Below are positions 1 to 8,338 of a DNA stretch of 54,232 nucleotides, one piece after another. The stretch's first letter is position 1, and each line of letters opens with the position of its first letter. The position numbers and the translations under genes are program-made. This DNA comes from Micromonospora acroterricola (GTDB taxonomy: Bacteria > Actinomycetota > Actinomycetes > Mycobacteriales > Micromonosporaceae), in assembly GCF_003172955.1 (NCBI RefSeq), contig NZ_QGKR01000193.1, positions 1-54,232 on the forward strand, given 5' to 3'. The notes beneath the pieces are model-generated. The model made no database searches. It saw only the letters and a program-made list of their open reading frames with translations, and had not been told where the DNA came from.

Positions 1-57
1 CCCGCCGCCCTCCCGGTCCACCACCCGGCGGCACCCATCCCCGGACGGAGACAGCGG

Positions 58-1020
58 ATGACGTCACCCGTGCAGATCCAACGGTTCGACAGCAACGACG
101 CGGTGGCCACCCACCACTTCCTGGCGGCCACGTACGGCACACAACTGCGCATCCACGGCGGCGACAAGGGATACCGGCTCGTCCACCAGCGCGTCGACAC
201 CGGGCCGTTCGCGCTCGCGACCATCGACCAGACGGCGTGCCTCGACATCGGCGTGGGCGACATCGCCGGGCTGGTCGTCTGCCGCACCCGCACCGCCCGT
301 GTCGCGCGCACCTGCGACGAGGTGACCCACCGGTTCGCTCCCGGCGACGTCTTCCTCGGCACCAGGCCCGATTTGCCGTTCACCGTGCGCTGGCACCCCG
401 GCGAGGTGGAGGTCTGCGTGCTGGATCTCGCGGTGCTGGCACAGGTCGCCAGCACCGCTCCGGCCCGGCGCCCCGGTCGGATCCGGTTCACCGACATCGG
501 CCCCGCCGCCGCGGCCCTCGCCCGGCAGTGGCGCAACACCACCACCTACGTCAGCGACGTCGTCCTGAACAACCCGGTCGCCAGCACCCAGCCGCTGGTC
601 ATCGGAAACGCCGCGCGGATGCTCGCCGCCACGGCGCTCACGGTCTTTCCCAACACGGCGGTCAGCGATCCGACGATCGAGGACCGGCGCGACGCCAGCA
701 CCTCCACCGTGCGCCGGGCGATCGCCTTCATGGAGGAGCACGCCGACCGGGACATCAGCGCGGCCGACATCGCCGGCGCCGCCGCCGTCTCCCTGCGGGC
801 GGTGCAACTCGCCTTCCGCCGTCACCTCGGCACGACCCCCATGGCGTACCTGCGACGGGTCCGGCTCGACCGGGCCCACCACGATCTGGTGCGGGCCGAC
901 CCGCGTCGGGACACCGTGTCGGCGATCGCCAGCCGGTGGGGATTCGCCAACCACAGCAGGTTCACCGCCCGGTACCAGGCGAGCTACGGCGTGCCGCCCC
1001 GCGAGACGCTCAACGCCTGA
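58..1020 (+). CDS. AraC-family transcriptional regulator
   Basis: A 320-residue cytoplasmic DNA-binding regulator. The N-terminal half (about 1-190) looks like the AraC-binding-like sensor domain. Residues about 225-318 form the double helix-turn-helix of the AraC/XylS family, with the characteristic second-helix stretch VSAIASRWGFANHSRFTARY followed by a GVPPRE ending. The ATG is preceded by GGAG seven bases upstream. It converges on the SARP gene that ends at 1046 and has no obvious operon partner inside the window; its target may lie to the left of the window. Family assignment is firm; ligand and targets are unknown. Confidence 0.9.
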   Translation: MTSPVQIQRFDSNDAVATHHFLAATYGTQLRIHGGDKGYRLVHQRVDTGPFALATIDQTACLDIGVGDIAGLVVCRTRTARVARTCDEVTHRFAPGDVFLGTRPDLPFTVRWHPGEVEVCVLDLAVLAQVASTAPARRPGRIRFTDIGPAAAALARQWRNTTTYVSDVVLNNPVASTQPLVIGNAARMLAATALTVFPNTAVSDPTIEDRRDASTSTVRRAIAFMEEHADRDISAADIAGAAAVSLRAVQLAFRRHLGTTPMAYLRRVRLDRAHHDLVRADPRRDTVSAIASRWGFANHSRFTARYQASYGVPPRETLNA

Positions 1021-1045
1021 CCGGCCGATCCGGGCCGCACTCGCG

Positions 1046-3844
1046 CTACGGCGACCCGCCGAGCCGGTCGAGGTCCGCACGGACCTGCGGGGCATCCGGA
1101 TGGTCGAGCTGCTGCAACAGGCTCAGGGCAGCCTCCAGGCAGCCCCGGGCGCCCTCGGGGTCGCCGGTCGCCTGCCGCGTCTCGGCCAGGTGGCGCAGGA
1201 TGTCCGCCTCGTTGAACCGGTCGTGGAACCCCCGGACCAGATCCAGCGCCCGTTCGTAGCAGCGGACGGCCTGCGCGTACTCCCCGAGGTGATGGTGGGC
1301 GAAGCCCAGACTGTCCCACGCGCCGGCCTCGGCGTGCGCGTCACCGATCTCCTGGTGGACCGCCACGGCCTGGGCGCAGTAGGCCAACGCCTGCCGGTGC
1401 TCACCCAGCAGCACGTGCAGCCAGCCGAGGTTGTTCAGCGCCAGCGCCTGCCCGGGGCGTTGGTCGAGATGCTGGTAGAGCTTCAGAGCCTGCTGGTTGA
1501 AGTCCAGCGCCTCGGCCCAGTTGCCCCGCTGGTGGCAGATCCAGCCCAGACCACGCGCGATGTCCGCCTGTCTGCCCTCGTCGCCCAGCTCGCCGAAGAG
1601 CGCGAGCGCCCGCCGCTGGTTGTCGTACGCGTCGTCGAGCAGCCCCAGTTGGGTTTCGGCCAGCCCCAGGCTGCGGTACGCGTGCGCCTGCCGCAACGGG
1701 TCGTCCAGCCGCCGGGCCGCGTCCAGCGCCAGCCGCTGGGTGTACGCCCAGTCCCGCCAGTGGCCCTGGTAGTCGAGGAAGGTCTCCAGGGTCCAGGCGA
1801 GGTGCCAGGTGTGCCGGTCGAGCCCCTGCGCGACGGTGTGCTCCAGGGTGGCGAGCAGCATCTGGTGTTCGCGCGCGAACCAGGCCAGCGCCTCGGGCTG
1901 GCCGGCGAACTCGCCCGCCGTCTCGTCGGTCGGCGCCGGCCCCGCCGCCACCGGCTCCCGCTGCGGGTCGAGCACCCGGGCCGCCCGCTGCGCGGTGTCC
2001 AGGTAGTGCTCGACGAGCCGGCGCAGGGCGGCCGCCAGCAGGTCCGCCGGCTGGTCCCGGTGCGCGCGGTCCGCCGCGTACAGGCGGACCAGGTCGTGGA
2101 GGCGGTAGCGCTCCGGGCGGTGCTGCTGGACCAGGTGGTGGTCCTGCAACGTCTGCAGCAGCAGCCGGGTGCGGGTCGGCGGCAGACCGGCCAGGCGCGC
2201 CGCGGCCGCGAGCCCGATCTCCGGCCCGGGCGCCAGCCCCAGCAGGAGGAACAGCAGGCTCGGCGCGGCGGCGAGGCGGTGGTGGGAGGCGGCGAAGACC
2301 GCTCGGAGGTCGGCGGTCAGGTCGCCGGCGTTCAGCGCGTCGAGTCGGGTGGCCTCCTCGCGCAGCTCCTCCGTCACCGCGTCGAGCGGCAGGTCCGGCT
2401 GCATGACCGCCCGCGCGGCGACGATGCTCAGCGCCAAGGGGAGCCCGCCGCAGCGGCGCACGATCTCCCGGAGGCTGGCCGCCTCGGCGTCCGCCCGCTG
2501 CCGGCTGAGCCGCCGGGCCAGCAGCTCGTGGGCCTCCTCGCCGTCGAGGACGTCCAACCCGAGCCACCGCGCGCCGTAGGTGGTGATCAGCCCGCCGAGC
2601 CGGACCCGGCTGGTGATCAACACGACGGAGCCGGGGCCGCCCGGCAGCAGCGGCACCACCTGCTCCATCCCGTGCGCGTTGTCGAGCAGGATCAGCATCC
2701 GGCGGCCGGCGACCAGGCTGCGGTAGAGCGCGGCGCGGGCGTCCAGATCGGCCGGGATCGACGCGGGCGGCACCCGTAACCCGTCGAGGAACCCGCGCAG
2801 CGCGACCTCCGGGGTCATCGGCCCGCCCGGGTCGAAGCCCCGCAGGTTCACGTACAGCTGGCCGTCGGGGAAGCTGGCCAGGTTGTCGTGGGCCCACCGC
2901 AGCGCGAGGGAGGTCTTGCCGACGCCGCCGGTCCCGCCCACCGCGCACATCGCCACCGACAGCGCGGCGCCGTCGCGGACGGACAGCACGCGGGTCAGCT
3001 CCGCCAGCTCGTGGGCACGGCCGGCGAAGTGCGGCGGCGGCGCGGGTAGCTGGCGCGGCATCGTCGCCTCGCCGGCCGCCACCGACCCGGTCGGCTCCCG
3101 CAGCTCCGTGTCGCCCTTGAGGACGTCGGTGTGCAGCCGTTGCAGCTCCGGCGTCGGGTCGACACCGAGGGAGTCGGCGAGGCGACGCCGCAACCGGTCG
3201 TACTGGTCGAGCGCCTCCGCCTGCAGTCCGCAGCGGCTCAGCGCGAGCATCAGCTGGCTGACCAGCCGCTCGTCGAGTGGGTGCTCCTCGACGCACGCCA
3301 TCAGATAGGGCGCCAGCGCGGCGTGCTGGCCGTGGCGCAGTGCCAGGTCCGTGCGGTCGCGGTCGACGGCGACCCGGTCGCGCTGCAACGCGTCCCGCAG
3401 GCCGTTGGCCCAGGGCGTGTCCAGCGGTGCGAGCGGCAGGCCGCGCCAGAGACCCAGCGCCTCCTCGAAGATGCGCAGGGCCTGCCCGGCGTCCGGTGTC
3501 GTCCGGGCCAGCCCCGCGAGCCGGTGGAACCGGTGCAGGTCCACCGAGGCGGCGTCGGCGGCGAGGAGGTACCCGCCGGACTGGCGGACGATCTGGACGT
3601 CGTCGGCGGGTGCGAGGCAGGCGCGCAGCCGGGACACGTAGCTGTAGAGAGTGGCATGGGCGCCCGTCGGCGCGTGCTCACCCCACACCCGGTCGACGAG
3701 CTGCCCGACCTGGACGACCTGGTTGACGTCGACGAGCAGCGCGGCCAGAACGCAGCGCTGTCGGACGTGACCCACGTCGAGCGGCCTGCCGTCAACCTGT
3801 GCCTGGAGATCGCCCAGCAGGCCGAATTCCGTGGGCATCAACAC
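1046..3844 (-). CDS. AfsR/SARP-type regulator with NB-ARC ATPase and TPR repeats
   Basis: A 932-residue STAND-class transcription activator. Domains in order: winged-helix DNA-binding domain (about 5-95), bacterial transcriptional activation domain BTAD (about 97-245), NB-ARC ATPase with P-loop GTGGVGKTS near residue 306 and Walker B-like LILLDNAHG near 385, then tetratricopeptide repeats (about 650-920). This is the architecture of AfsR, a global activator of secondary metabolism in Streptomyces. The start could also be the second Met two codons later. Directly upstream are two exact TTGTCCAAG direct repeats at 11-bp phase, the spacing SARPs use, which suggests autoregulation. No biosynthetic cluster is visible beside it, so its target is unknown. 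Confidence 0.93.
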   Translation of the reverse strand: MLMPTEFGLLGDLQAQVDGRPLDVGHVRQRCVLAALLVDVNQVVQVGQLVDRVWGEHAPTGAHATLYSYVSRLRACLAPADDVQIVRQSGGYLLAADAASVDLHRFHRLAGLARTTPDAGQALRIFEEALGLWRGLPLAPLDTPWANGLRDALQRDRVAVDRDRTDLALRHGQHAALAPYLMACVEEHPLDERLVSQLMLALSRCGLQAEALDQYDRLRRRLADSLGVDPTPELQRLHTDVLKGDTELREPTGSVAAGEATMPRQLPAPPPHFAGRAHELAELTRVLSVRDGAALSVAMCAVGGTGGVGKTSLALRWAHDNLASFPDGQLYVNLRGFDPGGPMTPEVALRGFLDGLRVPPASIPADLDARAALYRSLVAGRRMLILLDNAHGMEQVVPLLPGGPGSVVLITSRVRLGGLITTYGARWLGLDVLDGEEAHELLARRLSRQRADAEAASLREIVRRCGGLPLALSIVAARAVMQPDLPLDAVTEELREEATRLDALNAGDLTADLRAVFAASHHRLAAAPSLLFLLLGLAPGPEIGLAAAARLAGLPPTRTRLLLQTLQDHHLVQQHRPERYRLHDLVRLYAADRAHRDQPADLLAAALRRLVEHYLDTAQRAARVLDPQREPVAAGPAPTDETAGEFAGQPEALAWFAREHQMLLATLEHTVAQGLDRHTWHLAWTLETFLDYQGHWRDWAYTQRLALDAARRLDDPLRQAHAYRSLGLAETQLGLLDDAYDNQRRALALFGELGDEGRQADIARGLGWICHQRGNWAEALDFNQQALKLYQHLDQRPGQALALNNLGWLHVLLGEHRQALAYCAQAVAVHQEIGDAHAEAGAWDSLGFAHHHLGEYAQAVRCYERALDLVRGFHDRFNEADILRHLAETRQATGDPEGARGCLEAALSLLQQLDHPDAPQVRADLDRLGGSP

Positions 3845-3890
3845 CGTTCCTTCACCCGGGCGTCGTGCCGGGAAGCCGCGTCAGCCCGAG

Positions 3891-3920
3891 CCGTTCAAGC
3901 TTGTCCAAGGATTGTCCAAG
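3891..3920 (-). promoter_or_regulatory. SARP-type direct repeats upstream of the AfsR-like gene
   Basis: TTGTCCAAG occurs exactly at 3901-3909 and again at 3912-3920 (11-bp phase). A degenerate third copy (CCGTTCAAG) lies at 3891-3899. SARP family activators are known to bind heptamer-like direct repeats with 11-bp periodicity. The site sits 47-77 bases upstream of the AfsR-like start. Binding is inferred from spacing only. Confidence 0.5.
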
Positions 3921-3972
3921 ATTGATGAGCTAGCCGGCGTCCCCTGTCCACGGCTCGGGAAACGGCGCCGGG

Positions 3973-4377
3973 TCAGTCGCGGTCGCGCTCGTGGGCGTCG
4001 CGCGCCGTCCGCAGCTCGGGCACCGACGCCTCCAGCAGGTCGGCGAGACCGCGGAGCTGCTCGGCCACCCGGGCGCCGAGGGGGGTGAGCGAGTATTCGA
4101 CGCGCGGTGGGATCGCCGTGAGGACCTCGCGGGTGAGCATGCCGTCCCGCTCCAGGGTCTGGAGGGTCTGCGAGAGCATCCGCTCGCTGACCCCGTCGAT
4201 GCGGCGGCGGAGCGCGTTGAACCGGTAGCGACCCTCGCCGAGTGCCAGCAGTGCGAGGGAGGCCCACTTCGAGGTGACGTCCTCGAAGGCCGCCCGGGAC
4301 GTGCAGCCCCGTGCGAAGACATCGCTGACCAGTTCCTGGGTAGGCCCCGCCGGGTCCTGGGCAGGCATGTCGTCCAC
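3973..4377 (-). CDS. HxlR-family (QorR/HypR-like) regulator
   Basis: A 134-residue winged-helix protein of the HxlR family, with the core pattern SKWASLALLALGEGRYRFNALRR and LERDGMLTRE. A single N-terminal Cys (residue 25) sits where redox-sensing members such as QorR/HypR carry their reactive cysteine. It is divergent from an NmrA/QOR2-type oxidoreductase, the same arrangement as the E. coli ytfH(qorR)-ytfG(qorB) pair, so it probably represses that gene and senses electrophiles or oxidants. The GTG start is uncertain; an ATG three codons downstream is an alternative. Family is firm; the sensing role is inferred from context. Confidence 0.88.
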   Translation of the reverse strand: MDDMPAQDPAGPTQELVSDVFARGCTSRAAFEDVTSKWASLALLALGEGRYRFNALRRRIDGVSERMLSQTLQTLERDGMLTREVLTAIPPRVEYSLTPLGARVAEQLRGLADLLEASVPELRTARDAHERDRD

Positions 4378-4413
4378 GCCACGAGCCTACCCCACAGTTA
4401 CGGGCAAGCATGT

Positions 4414-4430
4414 ACTGTAGATTCGTAAGT
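4414..4430. promoter_or_regulatory. Probable operator between the HxlR and QOR2-like genes
   Basis: The 17-base element ACTGTAGATTCGTAAGT has dyad symmetry (ACT-N3-GA-N-TC-N3-AGT). It is the most AT-rich part of the 87-base divergent intergenic region. HxlR proteins bind as dimers to such dyads in divergent promoters. Inferred site. Confidence 0.45.
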
Positions 4431-4464
4431 GCTTCCAGTTCGTCATCGCCGTAGCGGAGGTTCC

Positions 4465-5322
4465 ATGCCCACCTATGCCGTCACCGGCGCCACCGGCCGA
4501 CTGGGCCGCCTCGTGATCGGGCGACTGCTCGACACCGGCGTACCCGCGGCCGAGATCGCCGCCATCGTCCGCAGCCCGGAGAAGGCCACGGATCTCGCCG
4601 CGCGGGGCGTCGAGATCCGCCGGGCCACGTACGACGACCCGTCGACGCTGCCCGGCGCCGTGGCCGGCGTACGCCGCCTGCTCCTCATCTCCGGCGACAC
4701 GCCGGGCCAGCGCGTGGCCCAGCACACCGCGGTCATCGACGCGGCCCGGCTCGCCGGGGTCGAGCGCCTGATCTACACCAGCATCCTGCGCGCCGACACC
4801 ACCACGAACCCGCTGGCGTCGGAGCACAGGGCCACCGAGGAGATCCTCGCCGCATCCGGCCTGGCTCACACCGTGCTGCGCAACAGCTGGTACACCGAGA
4901 ACTACACCGACCAGCTGCCGCAGTACCTGCGGACCGGCACGATCCTCGGCGCCACCGGCGGCAACAAGGTCTCCGCCGCGACCCGGGCCGACTACGCGGC
5001 CGCCGCCGCCGCGGCGCTGACCCGCGAGGAGGACGGCAACGTCGTCTACGAGCTGGGTGGGACCGCCTTCACCTTCGACGAGCTGGCCGCGGCCGTGACC
5101 GAGGTCACCGGCACCACCGTCGTCCACCGGGACATGTCGGCCGCCGACCTGGCCTCGACCCTGGAGACCGTCGGGCTCGACGCGGGCACCGCCGGGTTCG
5201 TCGCCGCGCTCGACCACTCGATCGCCCTCGGTGAGCTCGTGACCGACAGCGACGACCTCAGCCGCCTGATCGGCCGGCCGAGCACCCCGCTGCACGATGC
5301 CATCCGGGCCGCCCGGGCCTGA
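4465..5322 (+). CDS. NAD(P)H-binding QOR2/NmrA-type quinone oxidoreductase
   Basis: A 285-residue atypical short-chain dehydrogenase. The N-terminal nucleotide-binding motif is GATGRLG (residues 7-13). The NmrA/QOR2 signature is recognisable in the stretches YTSILRADTT and VLRNSWYTENY. Members reduce quinones with NADPH and relieve electrophile stress. The ATG at 4465 is chosen because GGAGG lies four bases upstream; an upstream GTG in frame has no ribosome site. It is divergent from the HxlR gene and followed by a strong palindromic terminator. The reaction is known for the family; the substrate here is inferred. Confidence 0.88.
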   Translation: MPTYAVTGATGRLGRLVIGRLLDTGVPAAEIAAIVRSPEKATDLAARGVEIRRATYDDPSTLPGAVAGVRRLLLISGDTPGQRVAQHTAVIDAARLAGVERLIYTSILRADTTTNPLASEHRATEEILAASGLAHTVLRNSWYTENYTDQLPQYLRTGTILGATGGNKVSAATRADYAAAAAAALTREEDGNVVYELGGTAFTFDELAAAVTEVTGTTVVHRDMSAADLASTLETVGLDAGTAGFVAALDHSIALGELVTDSDDLSRLIGRPSTPLHDAIRAARA

Positions 5323-5332
5323 CCGGCGACTC

Positions 5333-5368
5333 CGGGCGGGCGGCGGGTGCGCACCCGCCGCCCGCCCG
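5333..5368. terminator. Bidirectional terminator, 36-bp perfect palindrome
   Basis: CGGGCGGGCGGCGGGTGC is followed immediately by its reverse complement. It lies between the convergent QOR2-like gene and the repeat-protein gene and would fold into a very stable hairpin on either strand, as expected of an actinobacterial terminator without a T-run. Confidence 0.7.
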
Positions 5369-5407
5369 ACGCGCTCCGATCACGACCGCCGGGGCCGCCC
5401 GCACGGA

Positions 5408-5767
5408 CTACTCGGCGTCGTCGGTGTCCTCGGTGAGCTCGGCCAGGACGTCGGCCGCGTCCCGGTTGCCGCCGTCGGCGAGCCGTCGCAGCTCGGCGAC
5501 GTCGACCCGCTCGGCTGCCAGCTCGACGAGCTGGTCGACCGCGTCGCGGTCGCCGCGGTCGGCCAGGCGCCGCAGCTCGTCCATGTCACCGCGCTCGCTG
5601 GCGAGCTCGACGAGCTGAGCCGCCGCGTCGGCGCTGCCGGCGTCGGCCAGTCGCCGCAGCTCCGCCAGGTCACCCTGCTCACCGGCGAGCTCGACGAGCT
5701 GGTCGACCGCGTCCCGGTCACCGTTCGCGGCCCGCTCCCGCAGGCTCGCACGATCCGCACCTGACAC
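5408..5767 (-). CDS. Small acidic protein made of four 28-residue tandem repeats
   Basis: A 119-residue protein with no signal peptide. From residue 9 it consists of four tandem units of 28, 28, 28 and 27 residues, each of the form LRRLADxGxRDAVDQLVELAxExxDxxE, so the DNA is an 84-bp tandem repeat. Each unit looks like two short helices, as in HEAT/Sel1/ankyrin-like solenoids, which suggests a protein-binding scaffold. The GTG at 5767 is preferred because GAGAGG lies seven bases upstream and the sequence further up has no repeat character. No specific function is recognised. Confidence 0.75.
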   Translation of the reverse strand: MSGADRASLRERAANGDRDAVDQLVELAGEQGDLAELRRLADAGSADAAAQLVELASERGDMDELRRLADRGDRDAVDQLVELAAERVDVAELRRLADGGNRDAADVLAELTEDTDDAE

Positions 5768-5978
5768 GCTCGCACCTCTCACCCGACCGTCGCGCGCCGG
5801 CTCGTCCCACCCGCCCGCTCGTTGGCTCGCGGGTCCTCCGGTGGCCCCGGCGTACCCCAGCACCGAAGCTAGACCACCCGGCACCGCGCCGGGCGGTCGA
5901 CGGCTGGGGAAACACCCGGCCGACGGCGGACCCGCACGCGAAGCCACCGCCGCGCAGAGCGTGACGGGCAGGGTCGAC

Positions 5979-6677
5979 TCAGCCGGCCTCCGTGGGATCG
6001 GCGACGAGCAGACCGGTCAGCAGGCCGCGCAGGGTCCGCTCGAAGAGGTCCGCCCGGGGCGCGGGCGCCGGGGGCTGGCTGAAGGCCGCGACGAGGTGCG
6101 GGTACGCCGCCAGGTCGGCGCCGGCGAAGCTGAACGACCCGGCGGCGGCCGCGCTGCGGGCGAAGAGGCTCACCACGCCGGTCACCATCGCGATGGCCTC
6201 GAACTTCGCGGTGACGGCGCAGGCGACGGGTTCCAGGATCCGGAGACAGTTGTCGAACCAGGCCAGGCTCTCGGGGCCGACCGCGGACGGCCGGTGACTC
6301 ACCTCGATCAGCCATGGGTGGCGCCGGTGCAACGCCAACTGGCGGCGGGCCAGCAGCAGCATCCCGTCCAGCCAGTCGCCCTCCGCCGGCGGGTACGGCC
6401 GCAACTCCCCCACCACCCGGTCGGTCATCAGGTCCAGCAGGTCGTCCCGTGATGACAGGTACCGGTAGAGCGACCCGGCGCCGGTGCCCAGCGCGGTGGC
6501 GATGGCCCGCATCGACACCGCCGGGAGACCCTCCGCGTCCGCCAACGCGATGGCGGCCTCGACGATGGCGTCGCGACTGTGCGCCGGGACGGGGCCGCGG
6601 CTGCCGCGTTCGGGCCTGGTCCAGATCGACTGCCGGCCGGAGCCGTCGTCGCCGGATCTCGTGGGTGCGTCGCTCAC
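5979..6677 (-). CDS. TetR/AcrR-family repressor
   Basis: A 232-residue regulator. The N-terminal HTH (about 30-75) contains IVEAAIALADAEGLPAVSMR and the recognition helix region GTGAGSLYRYLSSRDDLLDL. The C-terminal part resembles the tetracycline-repressor-like ligand-binding domain. The GTG at 6677 is chosen because upstream sequence carries no family similarity and would run through the divergent promoter. A TGTA-N3-TACA dyad lies just upstream, shared with the divergent alpha/beta hydrolase gene, so it probably controls both genes. The ligand is unknown. Confidence 0.88.
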   Translation of the reverse strand: MSDAPTRSGDDGSGRQSIWTRPERGSRGPVPAHSRDAIVEAAIALADAEGLPAVSMRAIATALGTGAGSLYRYLSSRDDLLDLMTDRVVGELRPYPPAEGDWLDGMLLLARRQLALHRRHPWLIEVSHRPSAVGPESLAWFDNCLRILEPVACAVTAKFEAIAMVTGVVSLFARSAAAAGSFSFAGADLAAYPHLVAAFSQPPAPAPRADLFERTLRGLLTGLLVADPTEAG

Positions 6678-6685
6678 TGATCTAC

Positions 6686-6696
6686 TGTAAACTACA
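6686..6696. promoter_or_regulatory. TetR-type operator dyad
   Basis: TGTA-AAC-TACA is an 11-base dyad beginning nine bases upstream of the TetR start and about 40 bases before the divergent hydrolase gene. On the minus strand it overlaps a TACAGT sequence that could be a -10 element. Such TGTAnnnTACA sites next to tetR genes are typical self-regulatory operators. Binding is inferred. Confidence 0.5.
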
Positions 6697-6735
6697 AACG
6701 GCGTTCGCAGTTCAGTCAGGGGAGGTGGGTCGGCG

Positions 6736-7572
6736 ATGGAACGGATCACGGCACGGGACGGCGCGAGCATCGTGCTGCACTCCACGGGCACCGGGCCCGG
6801 GGTCGTCGTGGTGCACGGCGGCGGGGTCACCATCGACGTGTACCGGCGGTTGGCCACGGCGCTCGCCGACCGGTTCACCGTCCACCTGTACAACCGGCGG
6901 GGGCGGGCGGACGCCCCGCCCAGGTCGCTGCCCTACACCTTCGAGCAGGACATCGACGACCTCGCCGTGGTGCTGGAGCACACCGGGTCCGGCAACGTCG
7001 TCGGTCACAGCTCCGGCGGGTTCATCGCGCTCCAGGCGGCACTCCGGCTGCCGATCGCCCGGCTCGCGCTCTACGACGCCGCGGTCTGCGTCGACGGCGG
7101 CTTCCCCGCCGCGTGGCTCGCCCCGGCGCAGGAGGCGCTGCGGGCCGGCGACGTCGCCCGGGGCCTCGCCATCACGGCGGCCGGCATCAACCCGCAGATG
7201 GCGGCGGCGAAGCTCCCGTTCGGCGTACGGCTGGTGATCATCCGTGCGTTCATGCGGACGCCGATCGGGCGGACGATGGCCGACCTGCTGCCGATGACCC
7301 TGGAGGAGTCCGCCCTGATCCGGGCCCACGACGGGCCTGCGAGCCAGTGGGCCGGGGTCACCGCCGAGGTGCTGCTGGCCCGCGGCGCGGACAGCCCGCC
7401 CTACTACGACGACCTCAACGAGGCGCTGGCCAGCGCGCTGCCCCGAGCCCGCACCCTGCTCATTCCCCGCAGCGGCCACGACGCCGTCAACCGGGCCTAC
7501 CCGAGGTTCGTCGACCCGCTCGCCACGTTCTTCGGGGCCCCGGTGACACCGGAACGGACCGGCCACCTCTGA
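6736..7572 (+). CDS. Alpha/beta-fold hydrolase
   Basis: A 278-residue cytoplasmic hydrolase. The oxyanion-loop segment VVHGGGVTID follows strand 3. The nucleophile elbow is GHSSGG (Ser at about residue 95). The catalytic His lies in SGHDAV near the C-terminus. It has the size of single-domain esterases or lactonases that are often controlled by an adjacent TetR repressor. GGGGAGG precedes the ATG. The substrate cannot be told from sequence; co-regulation with the divergent TetR gene is inferred. Confidence 0.88.
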   Translation: MERITARDGASIVLHSTGTGPGVVVVHGGGVTIDVYRRLATALADRFTVHLYNRRGRADAPPRSLPYTFEQDIDDLAVVLEHTGSGNVVGHSSGGFIALQAALRLPIARLALYDAAVCVDGGFPAAWLAPAQEALRAGDVARGLAITAAGINPQMAAAKLPFGVRLVIIRAFMRTPIGRTMADLLPMTLEESALIRAHDGPASQWAGVTAEVLLARGADSPPYYDDLNEALASALPRARTLLIPRSGHDAVNRAYPRFVDPLATFFGAPVTPERTGHL

Positions 7573-7628
7573 CGCCACGGTCCCCGGTCTCCATCGTCAA
7601 CTCGATGGAGGAGGCACGCCGGTTGGAG

Positions 7629-7820
7629 ATGACCGAACGGCTGGCCCCCGGGTACGACGAGGACGGCGACGGCGTACCGGACGAGGTGGACCGCGTCGCG
7701 ATCAGCCAACGGCTGGACGACCTGCGGGCGGTCATCGCCGAGTTGGAGCGCGAGCTACGGATCGACCGCGACGACGGGCACGGCCGCCCACACCGCGAGG
7801 ACGCTCGCGCCGGGCGGTGA
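7629..7820 (+). CDS. Small acidic protein with DxDGDG motif
   Basis: A 63-residue, highly charged protein. The N-terminal segment YDEDGDGVPDEVD resembles a calcium-binding DxDxDG loop (EF-hand or thrombospondin type-3 style). It is followed by an amphipathic helix, ISQRLDDLRAVIAELERELR, likely a coiled coil. GGAGGAGG lies 14 bases upstream of the ATG at 7629; another ATG at 7605 lacks a site. Its TGA overlaps a GTG that could start the next gene (GTGA), suggesting translational coupling with the DksA-like protein. The gene is plausible but unproven. Confidence 0.5.
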   Translation: MTERLAPGYDEDGDGVPDEVDRVAISQRLDDLRAVIAELERELRIDRDDGHGRPHREDARAGR

Positions 7821-7864
7821 GCGAGCCGACGGGTCCCGGGCCGTCGGGTTACCGTGGAACGGCC

Positions 7865-8218
7865 ATGAACAGGGACAACGCCTCGGCCCGTGCGGCCCTG
7901 CTGCGACTGCGCGAGCAGGCCGGGACGCAGGCCGCCGCACTCGACGGCGACCTGCGGAGCCTCTTCGAGGCGTCCCGGTCGTCCAACGCGGATGACGAAC
8001 ACGACCCCGAGGGCAGCACGATCGCGTTCGAACGGGCGCAGCTCACCGCGGTGCGGGACGCGACGCGCCGGCGCCTCGCCGAGCTGGACGTCGCGTTGCA
8101 ACGGGTCGACGCCGGCACGTACGGCGTGTGCGAGAGGTGCTCCGGGCAGATTCCCGCCGAGCGGCTGGCCGCCCGCCCCTCGGCACGCACGTGTGTCGGC
8201 TGCGCCAGCCGCGCCTAG
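7865..8218 (+). CDS. TraR/DksA-family zinc-finger protein
   Basis: A 117-residue protein with an N-terminal coiled-coil region (helix LLRLREQAGTQ, then the acidic stretch DDEHDPEGS). The C-terminal C4 zinc finger is CERC...CVGC, preceded by VDAGTYGVC, the hallmark of the DksA/TraR C-terminal finger. Such proteins bind the RNA polymerase secondary channel or act as small zinc-finger modulators. The start is uncertain: ATG 7865 gives the normal family N-terminus, while an in-frame GTG at 7817 overlaps the previous stop. Family is firm; regulatory targets are unknown. Confidence 0.85.
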   Translation: MNRDNASARAALLRLREQAGTQAAALDGDLRSLFEASRSSNADDEHDPEGSTIAFERAQLTAVRDATRRRLAELDVALQRVDAGTYGVCERCSGQIPAERLAARPSARTCVGCASRA

Positions 8219-8291
8219 CGCGCTTGAACTTGTTGCCCGCGCATTCGATCGCGAAGCGGGTGTGGACCGCCGGCCCGGACCCTGAGACGAT

Positions 8292-8306
8292 ACTTGCGCT
8301 ACAAGT
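8292..8306. promoter_or_regulatory. Dyad in the lipase promoter region
   Basis: ACTTG-CGCTA-CAAGT is a perfect 5-5-5 inverted repeat about 33 bases upstream of the secreted lipase ATG, in a locally AT-richer stretch. It is a candidate regulator site; no regulator is assigned. Confidence 0.35.
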
Positions 8307-8338
8307 GCAAATAGTTCGTCTACCGAGGTGGAGGATCG

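Noticed and set aside
1100..2779. Long plus-strand open frame opposite the SARP gene (559 codons)
   Set aside because: It is antisense to a gene with clear NB-ARC and TPR motifs. Long antisense frames are expected at this GC, and the translation is low-complexity Arg/Val/Gln-rich.
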